A stretch of 64,000 bases of DNA, taken from contig JAYKKM010000428.1 of NCBI GenBank assembly GCA_035772405.1, positions 3,019,001-3,083,000 of the forward strand, read 5' to 3'. The notes under the pieces are model-generated. The model was not told the DNA's origin. It saw nothing but the letters and a program-made list of their open reading frames with translations, and searched no databases. Origin of the DNA: Chrysogorgia sp. JL179-B06. Lineage: Eukaryota > Cnidaria > Anthozoa > Scleralcyonacea > Chrysogorgiidae. The stretch's first letter is position 1, and each line of letters opens with the position of its first letter. The position numbers and the translations under genes are program-made. This document shows positions 49,405 to 60,414 of this stretch, one piece after another.

Positions 49405-49486
49405 CTAAATTGAATAACAAATAGAGAAAAATAGTTCTTTGCTTGACTCCTGTGAACAAGTTATGAATTTGTAAGGTGTAACTTAC

Positions 49487-49600
49487 CCTTTGCACAATGG
49501 AATTGAGATCGCCTTTCTCGAATAATTTTTTCAAGATAATATTATCCTTTTGATCTTCAACTCCTTTTAGAGACGCCAGCATAACGGCAGAATAGCCAGC
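49487..49600 (-). CDS. KANK: KANK gene, ankyrin-repeat exon (exon E)
   Basis: A 114-bp, 38-codon exon: acceptor TTTATAG before 49,600, donor GTAAGT after 49,487. It encodes AGYSAVMLASLKGVEDQKDN then IILKKLFEKGDLNSIVQR. The long repeat with the E-x-x-K-D insertion is characteristic of KANK ankyrin repeats. Confidence 0.92.
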
Positions 49601-49855
49601 CTATAAACAATAAGTGAATAAGATTAATCTGTGTCAATATTTCTTTTTGCCAAATATTTTTTACCTTATTCATACGTTTTCCCATACACCTGGAACTCCC
49701 TCAATGCAGTCAGTGTTAAATCTCATTGGTCAATTTTTTTAGCACCTCATCGGTTTTATGCATTAGCATATTACAGCAATTATAACAATTACTCCTTGTA
49801 TTAATAACATCACAGTGAGACGCAGAACAAAAACAGTTTACGCTAATTGGTATAC

Positions 49856-49954
49856 CTTATTTGCGATATTGAGATCACATAAATCTGTCTTCAAAAGTTT
49901 AATCACACAGTCAAATTTTCCATACGTTACAAGATAATGCAAAGCTGTGTTACC
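49856..49954 (-). CDS. KANK: KANK gene, first ankyrin-repeat exon (exon D)
   Basis: A 99-bp, 33-codon exon: acceptor CTAAAG before 49,954, donor GTATAC after 49,856. It encodes GNTALHYLVTYGKFDCVIKL then LKTDLCDLNIANK. Joined to the upstream exon it gives NSQDENGNTALHY, the usual entry of the KANK ankyrin domain. Confidence 0.9.
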
Positions 49955-50054
49955 CTTTAGTCGCATAAAAAAGAAAAGAAACGCGTAATAAAGAGACAGT
50001 GGTGATAATTACAGCTATTTCAGAAGATACATGGAGGATCGAAGCTCAAAACGC

Positions 50055-50128
50055 CCAGAGTTCAGGACAGGAATCGAACCTGTAACGTTCTAATTGCCGG
50101 TGATACGCTCTATACCATTGGGCTATAT
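50055..50128 (-). mobile_element. SINE tRNA-like head
   Basis: Minus strand, with A-box-like sequence GCCCAATGGTATAGAGCG and B box GGTTCGATTCC. It faces a second head on the other strand 100 bp away, so two SINE copies lie in opposite orientation. Confidence 0.65.
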
Positions 50129-50154
50129 ATAAAAGACACCCGTTAGCAAATACT

Positions 50155-50310
50155 GATATATAGTGTATGCCGCATAGGCAGTACCTATATCAATCGAATC
50201 AGCATACCATTGTAACCTTCACTCTCCATCTGAGTCTCGATAGGTCAATAGTTGAGCGTCTCACAAGTAATCAGAAGGTTACAGGTTCGATTCCTGTCCG
50301 GGACTCAGAT
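50155..50310 (+). mobile_element. tRNA-derived SINE, same family as 31,785-31,975
   Basis: Body words GCCGCATAGGCAGTACCTAT and AACCTTCACTCTCCATCTGA precede the tRNA-like head (50,232-50,310, B box GGTTCGATTCC, end GGGACTC). The order is the mirror image of 31,785-31,975. Confidence 0.7.
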
Positions 50311-50451
50311 AAATTTTCTGAGGATTTGAGCTTGACGATTGTCCATGTATCGCCTGTCTACTTCACTATAGCAGTGTATATATACAACATACAGCTATAT
50401 CAATTATTTTGAGAATGCAAATTGGCGTCTTTTATGTCTTATTTAAGAAAT

Positions 50452-50632
50452 AGAAAACATTTTCCGTGTTTCCATAGAGTTATAGAAACACGAGTGGAAG
50501 TTTGGGAGAACGGGAAATGGCAGTGGGAACACGAGGCCGTAGGGCGAGTGTTTCCACGCTATTTCGAGTTCTCCCAAACTTTCACGAGTGTTTCTATAAC
50601 GTATGGGAACACGGAAAGATGTTTTCTATTTC
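50452..50632. mobile_element. 181-bp palindromic MITE
   Basis: GAAAACATTTTCCGTGTTTC and GTTATAGAAACACGAGTGGA return inverted at the right end, with the shared inner word AGTTTGGGAGAAC. Single-arm relics lie at 50,895-50,915 and 53,917-53,960. Confidence 0.75.
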
Positions 50633-51008
50633 TTTCATACAATAACACTGAGGAAATAAGACTTTTTTATTAAAATTATGAAAATATACATTCTCCTTAC
50701 TCACGCTAGACAGCGTTGCCGGCTGCTCAAATGAACATAAACGCTCTTAACTGTGAAGAAAAGCATCCAATCTTCTCGTTTTTCTTCTTGTTGGCTGTCA
50801 CAGAAGATATTTGTCGACATTTTAGCTGTTTGTGAGCAAAGGTTCGTCTTACAGTCCATTTTATAAAAATGGCGGGAAAAATCCATGTTTGCCATCGAGT
50901 TATAGAAACACAGCTTTCAGCCAATCAGCGCGTGCGTTTTTAATTTGTTATTTTATAATTATATTTGGTTTTACATAATAAGGTTAACAAAATGTAAACA
51001 TGTCTTAC

Positions 51009-51158
51009 ATTTTCATCTTGTGAGTTGACGATACCACTCAACAGAAGAGGCAAATTCTGTTTAAAAAGTTTCAGAAGCTCGGACATGCAGTGCTTTTCCA
51101 GGCTTTTTTCAGTCACGCAACTAAACCAATAATCTTCAATGCTTTTAATACACGACAA
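51009..51158 (-). CDS. KANK: KANK gene, exon C (linker before ankyrin repeats)
   Basis: A 150-bp, 50-codon exon: acceptor TTGCAG before 51,158, donor GTAAGA after 51,009. It encodes LSCIKSIEDYWFSCVTEKSL ... LPLLLSGIVNSQDEN, the helical region that caps the KANK ankyrin domain (compare the EWFRVSS ... VNLADGNGNTALHYS arrangement in the family). It is phase 0 at both ends. Confidence 0.85.
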
Positions 51159-51557
51159 CTGCAAAATAAATTTTGAAAAAAAATTATAGAAGGATTGTAA
51201 CTACAAAATCAGTGGTGTTCGACGCACACTGTGATCGACTCTTCCTGAATTCTTCCAATGACTCTTCCAATGCCCACTAAACAAAACATTTTATAGCTCT
51301 TAAATATCATTTTTAATATTATTAACTATAAATATTATTATCTAACAATAATATTTCCTCAGCACTCTAAAATCGCCACATCCCATCGCTCAACAGGATC
51401 TCACTCACCATAGCCTCAAACCAGCGAAAGAAACATGCCCCTGCCAAAACATATACAACTTTGCACGAAATATATAACCACCCACCCAGTGAGGAAATAA
51501 CTCACTGCGGAGCCCTTAGTATCTATTGATAACCTATAGTTTATATAAATAGTATGA

Positions 51558-52390
51558 GATGTTATATATGAACAACGAGAGCGAGTGTTTCAACCGGGAT
51601 ATCCAAACACGAGAAAACAATGTATGAAAACACGAGCGCGAAGCGCGAGTGTTTTTGTTAATTGTTTTCGAGTGTTTGGATATCCCGGTGGGACACGAGC
51701 TCGAGTTGTTCATATAGCATCTCAATTGAACACAATAGTAATTAGTTATAATTTAAATTGCAGTTTACAATTTTGAAGATTATTTGCATGCGTAATTAAG
51801 ATATTAGATGAACAACGTTGTTCATCTAATATCCAGGTCACGCGTATTGTGTTGGCATGGTTCACCGGGGTATCCAACCGCAATCACCTGATTAAATCGC
51901 CTACTCTGATTGGTTAATTAACTCATGAATTATTCATGAATTTGAGATGTTATATATGAACAACGAGAGCGAGTGTTTCACCGGGATATCCAAACACGAG
52001 AAAACAATGTATGAAAACACGAGCGCGAAGCGCGAGTGTTTTTGTTAATTGTTTTCGAGTGTTTGGATATCCCGGTGGGACACGAGCTCGAGTTGTTCAT
52101 ATAGCATCTCAATTGAACACAATAGTAATTAGTTATAATTTAAATTGCAGTTTACAATTGTTGCTCTGGGGGTGGGACAAATTTATTCAGGAACGGTGCA
52201 TGCTGTCGGTCTTCGTATTTGAAGATTATTTGCATGCGTAATTAAGATATTAGATGAACAACGTTTTTGATCTGAAATCCAGGTCACGCGTATTGTGTTG
52301 GCATGGTTCACCGGGGTATCCAACCGCAATCACCTGATTAATTCGCCTACTCTGATTGGTTAATTAACTCATGAATTATTCATGATGTTT
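51558..52390. mobile_element. Tandem pair of ~390-bp palindrome-bearing MITE units
   Basis: GATGTTATATATGAACAACG starts at 51,558 and again at 51,946. Each unit has a palindrome (AACACGAGAAAACAATGTAT ... GTTTTCGAGTGTTTGGATAT) and a tail ending in a TCATGAATTATTCATGA palindrome. The second unit has an extra ~58 bp (52,160-52,217), either an insertion there or a deletion in the first. Confidence 0.8.
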
Positions 52391-52394
52391 GAGA

Positions 52395-52555
52395 TGTAAT
52401 AGATCAAACACGAGTTTGAGTGTTTCATCAGGGGTTCCAAACACGAGAAAACAAATGAAAACCGAGGGCGTAGCCCGAGGTTTTTATTGTTTTCGAGTGT
52501 TTGGAGTCCCCTGATGAAACACGACAAACGAGTGTTTGATCTAGCTTCTCAAACG
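52395..52555. mobile_element. Related palindromic MITE
   Basis: AGATCAAACACGAGTTTGAG and TTCCAAACACGAGAAAACAA return inverted. Its architecture is like the preceding pair but its sequence is distinct. Confidence 0.7.
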
Positions 52556-53044
52556 AGTATTCCTTTAGCGATTTGCTCCCATAGCGATTTTATTTTAATA
52601 TGTAGATTAAGAAATGTGATCCAGTTCACTAGGAAGTTTCCTACAGGTTTTCATTGGGTATCAAAACTCATGCATGTGATGCGGTATACGTTCATGGATT
52701 GGCAATGATAATTCATGAATTATTAATGAGTTTGAGAAGACATAATGAAACATTGCACGATAAGTAATTATGGAAAACACTGAAGTGTGGAAAGGCGAGA
52801 AAAAATCGAATCGCTGCGACACCCACAGACGCTTGTGCTGTGCACAACAAACGCTGGTAATTATCACGTGGTTTTGAAATATAATTTTATTTAATTTTAA
52901 TTTTAATCAGCTTTCATTGTGATACAAGATTATATTGTGATCCAAGGGTAGATACAGTAGATGAAACACTATTATAAAATAACATTTTGAAAATGCGACT
53001 TCTGATTGGCTAAAATCCTAACCTGCTCACAGGCTACTAAAAGC

Positions 53045-53471
53045 GGCATGTTGTAAAACATGGACTGGACTGTACTGGACTGGACTGATAAAACATGGAC
53101 TGATAAAACATGGACTGATAAAACATGGACTGGTAAAACATGGACTGATAAAACATGGACTGATAAAACATGGACTGGTAAAACATGGATGGTTAGGATC
53201 TTTGTTGTTTTGGGGTTAGCGATTATTTGTTTTAAACATGGACTGGTAAAACATGTAACATGTAGCTGTGAATGTATGATGTCTACATTAACAAATAATC
53301 GCTAACCCCAAAACAACAAAGATCCCAACCCTCCATGTTTTACCAGTCCATGTTTTATCAGTCCATGTTTTATCAGTCCATGTTTTATCAGTCCATGTTT
53401 CATCAGTCCATGTTTTATCAGTCCATGTTTTATCAGTCCAGTCCAGTCCAGTCCATGTTTTACAACATGCC
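53045..53471. mobile_element. 427-bp fold-back element with 15-bp minisatellite arms
   Basis: The ends are GGCATGTTGTAAAACATGG and its complement, flanked by a 9-bp direct repeat ACTAAAAGC (53,036-53,044; 53,472-53,480). Each arm holds several units of AAAACATGGACTGAT and then GATCTTTGTTGTTTTGGGG TTAGC, near-perfectly mirrored around a loop of about 57 bp. No coding function; the short frames are repeat translations. Confidence 0.85.
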
Positions 53472-53489
53472 ACTAAAAGCAGTATTGAT

Positions 53490-54232
53490 ATTTAACCATT
53501 AGATTATGAGCTCGAAAAACTAACTTCTTCGACAATGTCGTTTAACACAATTATATATGGAACTCCGTTCTGGAGATATTTAGATTTGAAAGATATGCAA
53601 ATAAGATAACCAATGACGTAAAAACCTTGACACAATATTTTGATTTACTGTGTAATCCAGTTTATCTTCAAAATTATTTTACCAAATCATGTGAAACTTG
53701 GCACATATAGATAGAAACCATCAAATCAAACATTGCTAGCCTAATAAGATTTTTATTTACCAGACCTCTTAAACATAAAAAATTATTTATTTATTTCGTT
53801 CCGTGGCATACCATTGACATTTGTTTTGTTTTTGGTGTGCTGTGTTCATATTTGCTTTCCTATGTAATTGCTTACATCACTTTAACATGGAATATTGTTG
53901 AACATCTATATTTCAGTTATAGAAACATTCGTGAAAGTTTGGGAGAACTAGAAATCGTAGTGGAAACTCTCGGTAGGTAAAATATAATATATATTATAAT
54001 ATATAAAATATTTACAGAAACTTTTCCTTCAATTTACTTAGCTAACATGACTTGAATCACCAAAATAGTCGTAAAATTAACCAGGTTATTAATATGTATT
54101 CGCATTACCAATATTTGCGTTCGAACTGTATCGAATTTACAACGGCTCGCCTTGTAAATCCCATGGCCATAATACATGGTTTGGCAACCGATATTAATTG
54201 TATATATTACTCTTGTGCACCGATCAATTCGA
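53490..54232. other. KANK intron, little recognised
   Basis: AT-rich. It contains a one-arm relic of the 50.45-kb MITE (53,917-53,960). No gene. Confidence 0.5.
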
Positions 54233-55248
54233 AGATGTAACATCCCCCGCACATACCCGGGCATTTGACTTTTTGGACATTTTGATAATCAAATCCCCCA
54301 ACCCCTGCCAAAAACGTTGTTACAATGCCCCATCGACAGTTATATCAAGCTTGATTTAGATAGAACTTGGGGTTTTTTGATAGCCTGATCAGTCTCTCAC
54401 AAGGGAGTACAATGGACAAATACAGTGTTGTTTTTCTTTTTTTCCAACTTTGACAAATTTTATATAGATGTCTCCATATTAATGAAACTATGCAACTTCC
54501 TGAAACCATAGTTTAATACAAAATTGTTTTGATGTAGTTCATTACCATAAATTAATATTCAAATTTTATTTACGTAACAACATTTCTTTTAAAGTCGCCT
54601 ATCTTCGCCATTGACATTGTCAAAACTCAAAACGTCGTACTCGTACGGTCGGCACTATAGAGGCAATCCACCGAGGGTCTTTCACCGAGTGGGGACTAGG
54701 ACTAGTTACTATATTACCAACTGTTTTTGACTGTTTTTAACTGTTTTTAGGAGTACATGATTAAAGATCAAAGACCAATAATCGGCAATTGTCAAATGCT
54801 TTTAGATTACCAATAATGGGTGATTCCACAACAGTAAATTGTAGGATTCTAGAAACCAACCCCAACATAACACAAATCGTAACCATAACCACCCGCCTTA
54901 AGTGTCTTGCTAACCCTAACACCTCAACTAGTCCTAGTCCCCACTCGGTTAAAGATTGCATCTAGTGTTTGCCAATTGCCTACTCGTACGTACGTTTTGA
55001 TTTTGAATCGTAACCGGAGTCTGCGGTTCTTCTGCACAGCGGCAAACGGGTGTGTAGGCATGCATGCACTTCGTGTTAGGTCTACAAAATAGTCTACACT
55101 GGTAAACAGCTAACCGATCAAATACCCTTCCCTACCGTAAGGGGAATCAAATGCTCCACCACAACGAGTTTTGCTTACACCAAATGCCCGCCTCCCGGGA
55201 ACACGAACAACTGCAAATGCCCAACCCTTGCCCGGGGGATGTTACACC
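54233..55248. mobile_element. ~1-kb TIR element carrying a nested MITE
   Basis: The outer ends GATGTAACATCCCCCG and CGGGGGATGTTACAC are inverted. ACCCGGGCATTTG and CAAATGCCC words continue inward. Nested at 54,687-54,952 is a second inverted repeat, CCGAGTGGGGACTAGGACTA ... and its complement. Confidence 0.6.
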
Positions 55249-55459
55249 TTCGATTTGATCTGTGCATTCACTTTTTTAGTATTTTTTAACATATTGAAAC
55301 TTTTTCATATTATATCCAGTTCTTTTGAGAACTTTACAACTTTCATATATGTATTCATATATTTCCTAACACTCGAATTTACCTTACCTTATCTTAACAT
55401 TCTCCTAATGACGAGTTAAAATGGCAAATATGACATTTTAATTAATATACATGTATCCA

Positions 55460-55829
55460 GGCCCGCACAGAGACTAAAGTGGGCCCGGGACCAAATATAT
55501 AATTGGGGACCCCCTCGCAAAAATTTCGCATACATTTTACGGATGTAAGGATATTTCAAGTGAAAATGTTTCAGTACATGTGAAATGGCAACGCAAATTT
55601 TCGTTAGGACGTAAAATATATAAATAAGGACAAAATAAGGACAAAATAAGGACAAAATAAATAATCACTAACGCAGAGAAGCAGAAAATACTGTTTGATA
55701 ATTTCATAATTTCAACTACAGCCTCTGCCAAGACGGTAGCCATACCGTCTACCGATTCTCTACAAAGTAAACGGGGGCCCCTATTGAGTTCGGGGCCCGG
55801 GGCAAATTGCCCCAGTTGCCCTCCCCTCT
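55460..55829. mobile_element. Insertion of a GC-ended repeat next to a splice donor
   Basis: The direct repeat CATGTATCCA flanks this ~370-bp segment (55,450-55,459 and 55,831-55,840). The segment starts GGCCCGCACAGAG and ends near CCCCAGTTGCCC. The right flank is only about 16 bp from the KANK exon B donor. Confidence 0.65.
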
Positions 55830-55855
55830 GCATGTATCCATTCTCGCCAACATAC

Positions 55856-55937
55856 CAGTTTGTTTTCATCAATATTTTCTTTATTCTGGAAGTGCTCTTG
55901 AAGCAGTCGACAAGCTGTTAAGATATCTTCACCAGGA
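55856..55937 (-). CDS. KANK: KANK gene, exon B
   Basis: An 82-bp exon: acceptor ATTAG before 55,937, donor GTATGT after 55,856. One leading base completes the split serine codon of exon A (AG|T), then PGEDILTACRLLQEHFQNKE and NIDENKL follow, phase 0 at the end. The ACRLLQ-HF segment corresponds to the helical linker between coiled coil and ankyrin domain in KANK proteins. Confidence 0.82.
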
Positions 55938-56439
55938 CTAATAATATATAAACAAAATATATAATACATTCACACTGTATCTATATTACTTTAAACATTA
56001 TAGGGTTATTCTTATATTGAATGCAGGTGTCACAATCAGTATGGGCATGCACTTGGTTGTCATATAACTAAAATTAATTTACAAAAAAAGTGTTGTACAA
56101 TTAAGTCGCTGACCTTTTTTATTTATTTATAATTTTTTTTTATAAGATCGGAATTTTTATTGCAAGTACCATTTCAATTTAAAGACAAAATCGTGAATGA
56201 TCGTCTCCACATATTTGTAAAGAATTAAAAACACAACATTTCTCTTTGTAATTATTCGTCTGAAAAATCGCATTCAATTGGAAGTAATTTTCATTTTATA
56301 TATAGAACTAGAAATACGTTCCGCAATAACCCCTCGCTCGTATTTTCTACCAACCTCCCCCCAAACAACCCCACCTCTAGTCCCCAGTGCCCAGACCGCG
56401 TCTGTCGATAACAAATCCCAAAAGGCCGGTTCGTCGTAC

Positions 56440-56612
56440 GTAGATTTTGAACGTTATATCGGCCAATATTTACTCGATTTCAATTCTGAAAACAGTTTTG
56501 GAATTACCGAGTCTACATACATAACATAGGTGTCTATTATATTGCTAGAACGTGTATACCCTTCGTAAAAACGGTTAATTATGTACTTAGAAATTAATAA
56601 ATTATTCGGCAA
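56440..56612 (-). repeat. Third copy of the 164-525 repeat, inverted
   Basis: The reverse complement contains ATTAATTTCTAAGTACATAA, TTTTTACGAAGGGTATACAC and ACTCGGTAATTCC-AAACTGTTTTCAG, in the same order as 343-470. The open frame at 56,278-56,529 covers part of it and is not a gene. Confidence 0.55.
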
Positions 56613-56837
56613 TCAGCCAGCAGCATATTATTAGTATATTGTATTATTAGATGTGTGAAGTTGATCGTCCAGATTGTTGTAGTCTTGAGAAAGACTATTG
56701 TTGGTGACCGACGTTGGTGACAGCGACTTACATTAGAAAGTTGGTATACAAATTTAGAACATAAACCACTTGACAGATCACAACAATTACCAACACCATA
56801 CGAAAGACTTCTTCGCACACACTAACGAACAACAGAC

Positions 56838-57092
56838 CTACCGACAAACAATACACCCACGCTTAACGCATGACGCAACACCCACTCACATTGATTATGA
56901 CACAAACAAGTAACAACCTATGAGGAACAATATTGGCCCACGCATAACCCATGACGCAACACCCACTCACACTAATTATGACACAAACAAACTATGACGT
57001 AATGAACCAGACGTATATATAAGCAAACCTGACAAACACGCTTTACTTGACTCTGAAGATGACCGCCGCTGAGGCCGTCGAAACGTCAGCAA
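56838..57092 (+). repeat. Repeat terminus with internal direct duplication
   Basis: GACGCAACACCCACTCACA with ATTATGACACAAACAA occurs at about 56,872 and 56,951. A TATATAAG box follows at about 57,016, then GAAGATGACCGCC ... GTCGAAACGTCAGC, wording common at ends of Penelope-like and related retroelements. No ORF. Confidence 0.45.
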
Positions 57093-57239
57093 TGGCGAAG
57101 CTGGCCGTAGCAACTGGTCATGCTATGCTAATTTATAAACATCTGCATATTTTGAAAACAATATATTTCTAAAGATCTAAATATGTAAATCGTTTCAAAA
57201 TTTGCATAGCATGACCAGTTGCTATGGCTAACTTCGCTA
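57093..57239. mobile_element. 147-bp palindromic MITE
   Basis: GCGAAGCTGGCCGTAGCAAC and TGGTCATGCTATGC return inverted as GCATAGCATGACCAGTTGCT and GGCTAACTTCGC. Confidence 0.75.
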
Positions 57240-57662
57240 CTTTGCGAGGGGAAACGTTTTAAGAGTCAAATGAATTTTAGTTCGCGGATACATAGACCAT
57301 ACTCATAGATCTCAAAAATTGATATAAAATCTAGTTTCGAGATTACTTTCGAGAAACAAACAAGGTGTAGACAGGGGTGAAAACGTTTTCATTTTACGTT
57401 TAGGATGGGAATATGAAAAGTACTGGCCTTGTCGTGTGCAGATTTGCTTTACAATAATAATAAAAAAGTTTGCTTTCGATTAAAAAGATACAGGTACGTA
57501 GTTAATGTGAAATTCCTTAGTGGGTGAAATGCTCAAATTCGCACATGACAACATTTCAAATGAGTCTGGCAACGTATCCGGTCATCGAGCAAACCTTTTG
57601 GCAAACGTAAGCTCAACAGAAAAGCGCAATAATTTGATATAATAGAAATAATTACATCACAC

Positions 57663-59698
57663 CTGGTAAGATGTTTCAATTTTTCATCTGTGGGATTGGC
57701 ATTCCAGTCATCTGTGATACGCTCATATTCTTCACTAAACATTCTTTCAACGGGCGTCATTTCTGCCTTAGTGAGTTCGTTCTTGTCGTTGCTAAAACAA
57801 GTTTCCTTAGCATTTTGTACGTTTTCTGTGATATTTGACTCTTCATTACACATTCCATTGTGCCCAGATGTATTCACGCCACTTCCGTCGACAAAATCGT
57901 CAAAAATACTACCATTACCAACTCCAATTGTTCTTGTATGCAGTGAAAAACATCTCTCGCAATAATTATCAGTGACACAGCAATCACCAACAGCGGCAGT
58001 AGTAGTCTTTGATTTCTTGGAAATAGTGCTTTCTTTTTGATCACACAATGGGATGTCTTCACCAACAGCGACCTCGATGACCTTAGGCGTGCAATCAACA
58101 CCCAAAGACCTGTAACTTTTTGACAGACATCTTTCACAGTCCATCTCAGTTACACTTCGTCCACCACAACCAACTGTTTTCGTGGCAATTGAAGTACCGA
58201 CACCTATGGTACGTGTAGCAGTAGACCTGGATGCAAGGTGCTGAAGCACAATATTTTTGTTTAGATCTTCCCAGGGAGACGTACCAACGCCAATGCTTCT
58301 GCTACTTAAGATAAACTTATTAGATTCCAATATTTCTTCCACAGAAACATGCCTGCTTCTTATTGACTTGCAACAGTCACAATGTTCAAAGTCGTCGATT
58401 GAGAACATACCAACACCAACGGAGACTAGAGTTGACGAAACTTTCACCGTCTGTAGTCCAACAGAACAACGTTTAGGTTGAGGAATATTCAACGACGAGT
58501 CCTCAAGTAAAGAACAATATGTACTAACTGACATCATAGTCGGAGAAACATTGATACCAACATTCTCTGTTTCTAGTTGGAGAGTACCACAACTTCTGTC
58601 CTTCATTTCAACGATATTTTGAATAGAAACGTCTTTGACAGTAGATAGTTCTTTGTCTTCGCCCACGCATGCATCCTTCACAAATGAATGCATTTGTCCA
58701 ACCCCAACAGATCTTGTTTCTATCGGTATAGGATCACATGAACTGTCTTTTTGAGTGAATATACTAGATTGTTCGTTGGTTGGCTCGTCGTCACTTTCCA
58801 TGCATGTGGAATTATCTACTGAAGTTATCACCGCTTGTATAGAGCTATCTCTATACTTTGTTTTTCTAGTTTGAGTATAGTGATCTTGAAAAACCTTTAT
58901 GATATCTTTCTCAACATCTTCTTTTTTTGTTGTAAATGGGTTGGGCTTATTGCATGTAGTGGTGTATGCCCGAAGATCATGCAGGTCAGGCGGATTCTGA
59001 TATACATTTCCAAGAAGACGATCTTGGACTTCTTTGCATTTCTCACATAAGATATCGTGGACGGAATGATCGCCGATACCGATAGATCGAGTTTCATCTA
59101 AAAGATTGTCTTGCGACGAGGAGGAATTTCTGCGACTTCTTGTATTCCCTTTGTATTGTCGAGATTTCTTACATTGTAATTGATCAACAAGCTGTCGTTT
59201 CTCTTCTTGCAGAATAGATATTTTCACTTGTAAAAAAGGAATTTGTTTGGCCTGATCTTCCAGTTCCTTCACCCGTTGTAAACTTGACCGCATCTGATCG
59301 CGGATTTTTAATAGAACTGCTTTGGTCTCTGGTGAAACGTTTGAGTCCCAAAACGACGACGAAGATTTGATGCTGTCCTTCGAATCATGGCGGCTTAACG
59401 GTTTTAATACCAATGAGTCTTGGCTGGTTCCAAAATAGTGACCATGGCTTGATGGGTATTGGGGAGAAATACTACGTGGAGGAGATTCAAGGAGAAGTCC
59501 ATCTTGTGATGAAGAGCTGTGTTCGCTGCAAGTTTCAAACCCAGTGTCTTCTGAGTTGTTGTTTAATTGCTCGTGGCTTTTAACAAAAGGGCTAAATAAG
59601 CCTGGAGTTGAGCTGCTGTAACCTGAAGATTCCGATGACTTTTTCCTTTGAATGAACTGCAGTGTTTCCGAATCAAAATCAAAATAGGTATCTGTCAT
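57663..59698 (-). CDS. KANK: KANK gene, long 5' coding exon (exon A)
   Basis: ATG 59,696-59,698 opens 678 codons plus AG, ending at donor GTGTGA (57,662 onward); the open frame past the donor is intron. The start [17 protein letters not shown] is a candidate degenerate KN motif, which in this family binds talin at focal adhesions. Serine-rich low complexity follows (21-120), then a coiled coil at about 122-178. The rest carries at least five RS/TIGVG-type motifs (204-209, 329-334, 467-472, 496-501, 589-594), several followed by a CxxC pair (218-221, 440-443, 521-524, 580-583). Downstream exons supply ankyrin repeats typical of KANK proteins. KANKs scaffold cortical microtubule capture; this one is known here only by sequence. 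Confidence 0.85.
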
Positions 59699-60184
59699 CT
59701 TGTCGCTTTAAGTCCTGTGAAATGGTAGTTAATATATAGACATAATCAGCACATAGCAACGCAGGAAATGCTGGATGAGAACAAATTAGAATATCTTAAT
59801 CAGGTCAATGATTTTATTGTTTACGTTAAGAACCTAACCGTTTCCCTGCAGCTTGAGTTTGAAAATTTAGCCGACAATCAAAATTCTTCACACTGATCCT
59901 TTCGAAAATTTGCGAACACGTACAAACATTTTAAATTAACAGCACACAAACCTTTCCTGTTACACCAAAAAAATGCTGCAGTAATGTTATGTTTAATATC
60001 CCACGTTACAGTTGTTTAATGTATTTATAGTAAACATGCACCTGTTCTATTGTATTTCTGCAATAGGAAGTTACTTCCAGCTGCGAAAAAGATTCAACAT
60101 GTGATTTGATTTTAGCAAATGAAATAGACCTTGTAAATTGAAAGATAAATTGAACTTCCATAAGCGTATATATAAGACATATAT
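59699..60184. other. Upstream region of the KANK coding exon
   Basis: AT-rich; it may contain 5' UTR, promoter or an intron. No clear TATA box or splice acceptor could be assigned. Confidence 0.4.
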
Positions 60185-60265
60185 AGCAAAGTGGTAAAAT
60201 GCCAAAGAAGTAACGAATATAACTACGATTCGAGAGAAAGTCCTTCATCATGAGGGTAAAGGATT
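60185..60265 (-). repeat. Penelope-type terminal repeat relic
   Basis: Minus strand: ATGATGAAGGACTTTCTCTC, GAATCG, then TCGTTACTTCTTTGGCATTTTACCAC in part. It is the most decayed of three related copies (46.9, 48.0, 60.2 kb). Confidence 0.45.
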
Positions 60266-60297
60266 TTAATGTAATTATATATCTCATACGCGAGAAG

Positions 60298-60410
60298 GCG
60301 TTTATTATCTGATTTGAAAACACCGAGAAGTGTGTTGAAAAACGAGGCAATAGTCGAGGTTTTTAACCAACTTCGAGGTGTTTTCGAATCAGATAATATC
60401 AAACAAACTA
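60298..60410. mobile_element. ~113-bp palindromic MITE
   Basis: GTTTATTATCTGATTTGAAA and ACACCGAGAAGTGTGTTG return inverted (CAACTTCGAGGTGTTTTCGA, ATCAGATAATATCAAAC). Confidence 0.7.
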
Positions 60411-60414
60411 GTAT

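Noticed and set aside
53060..53465. Regular 15-bp repeats resembling a CRISPR array
   Set aside because: There are no unique spacers, the arms are mirror images, and the host is an animal. It is a fold-back element.
57050..57092. Hammerhead-like GAAGATGACC ... GTCGAAACGTC
   Set aside because: The CTGANGA box is interrupted by three extra bases and no stem I or stem III pairing could be drawn.
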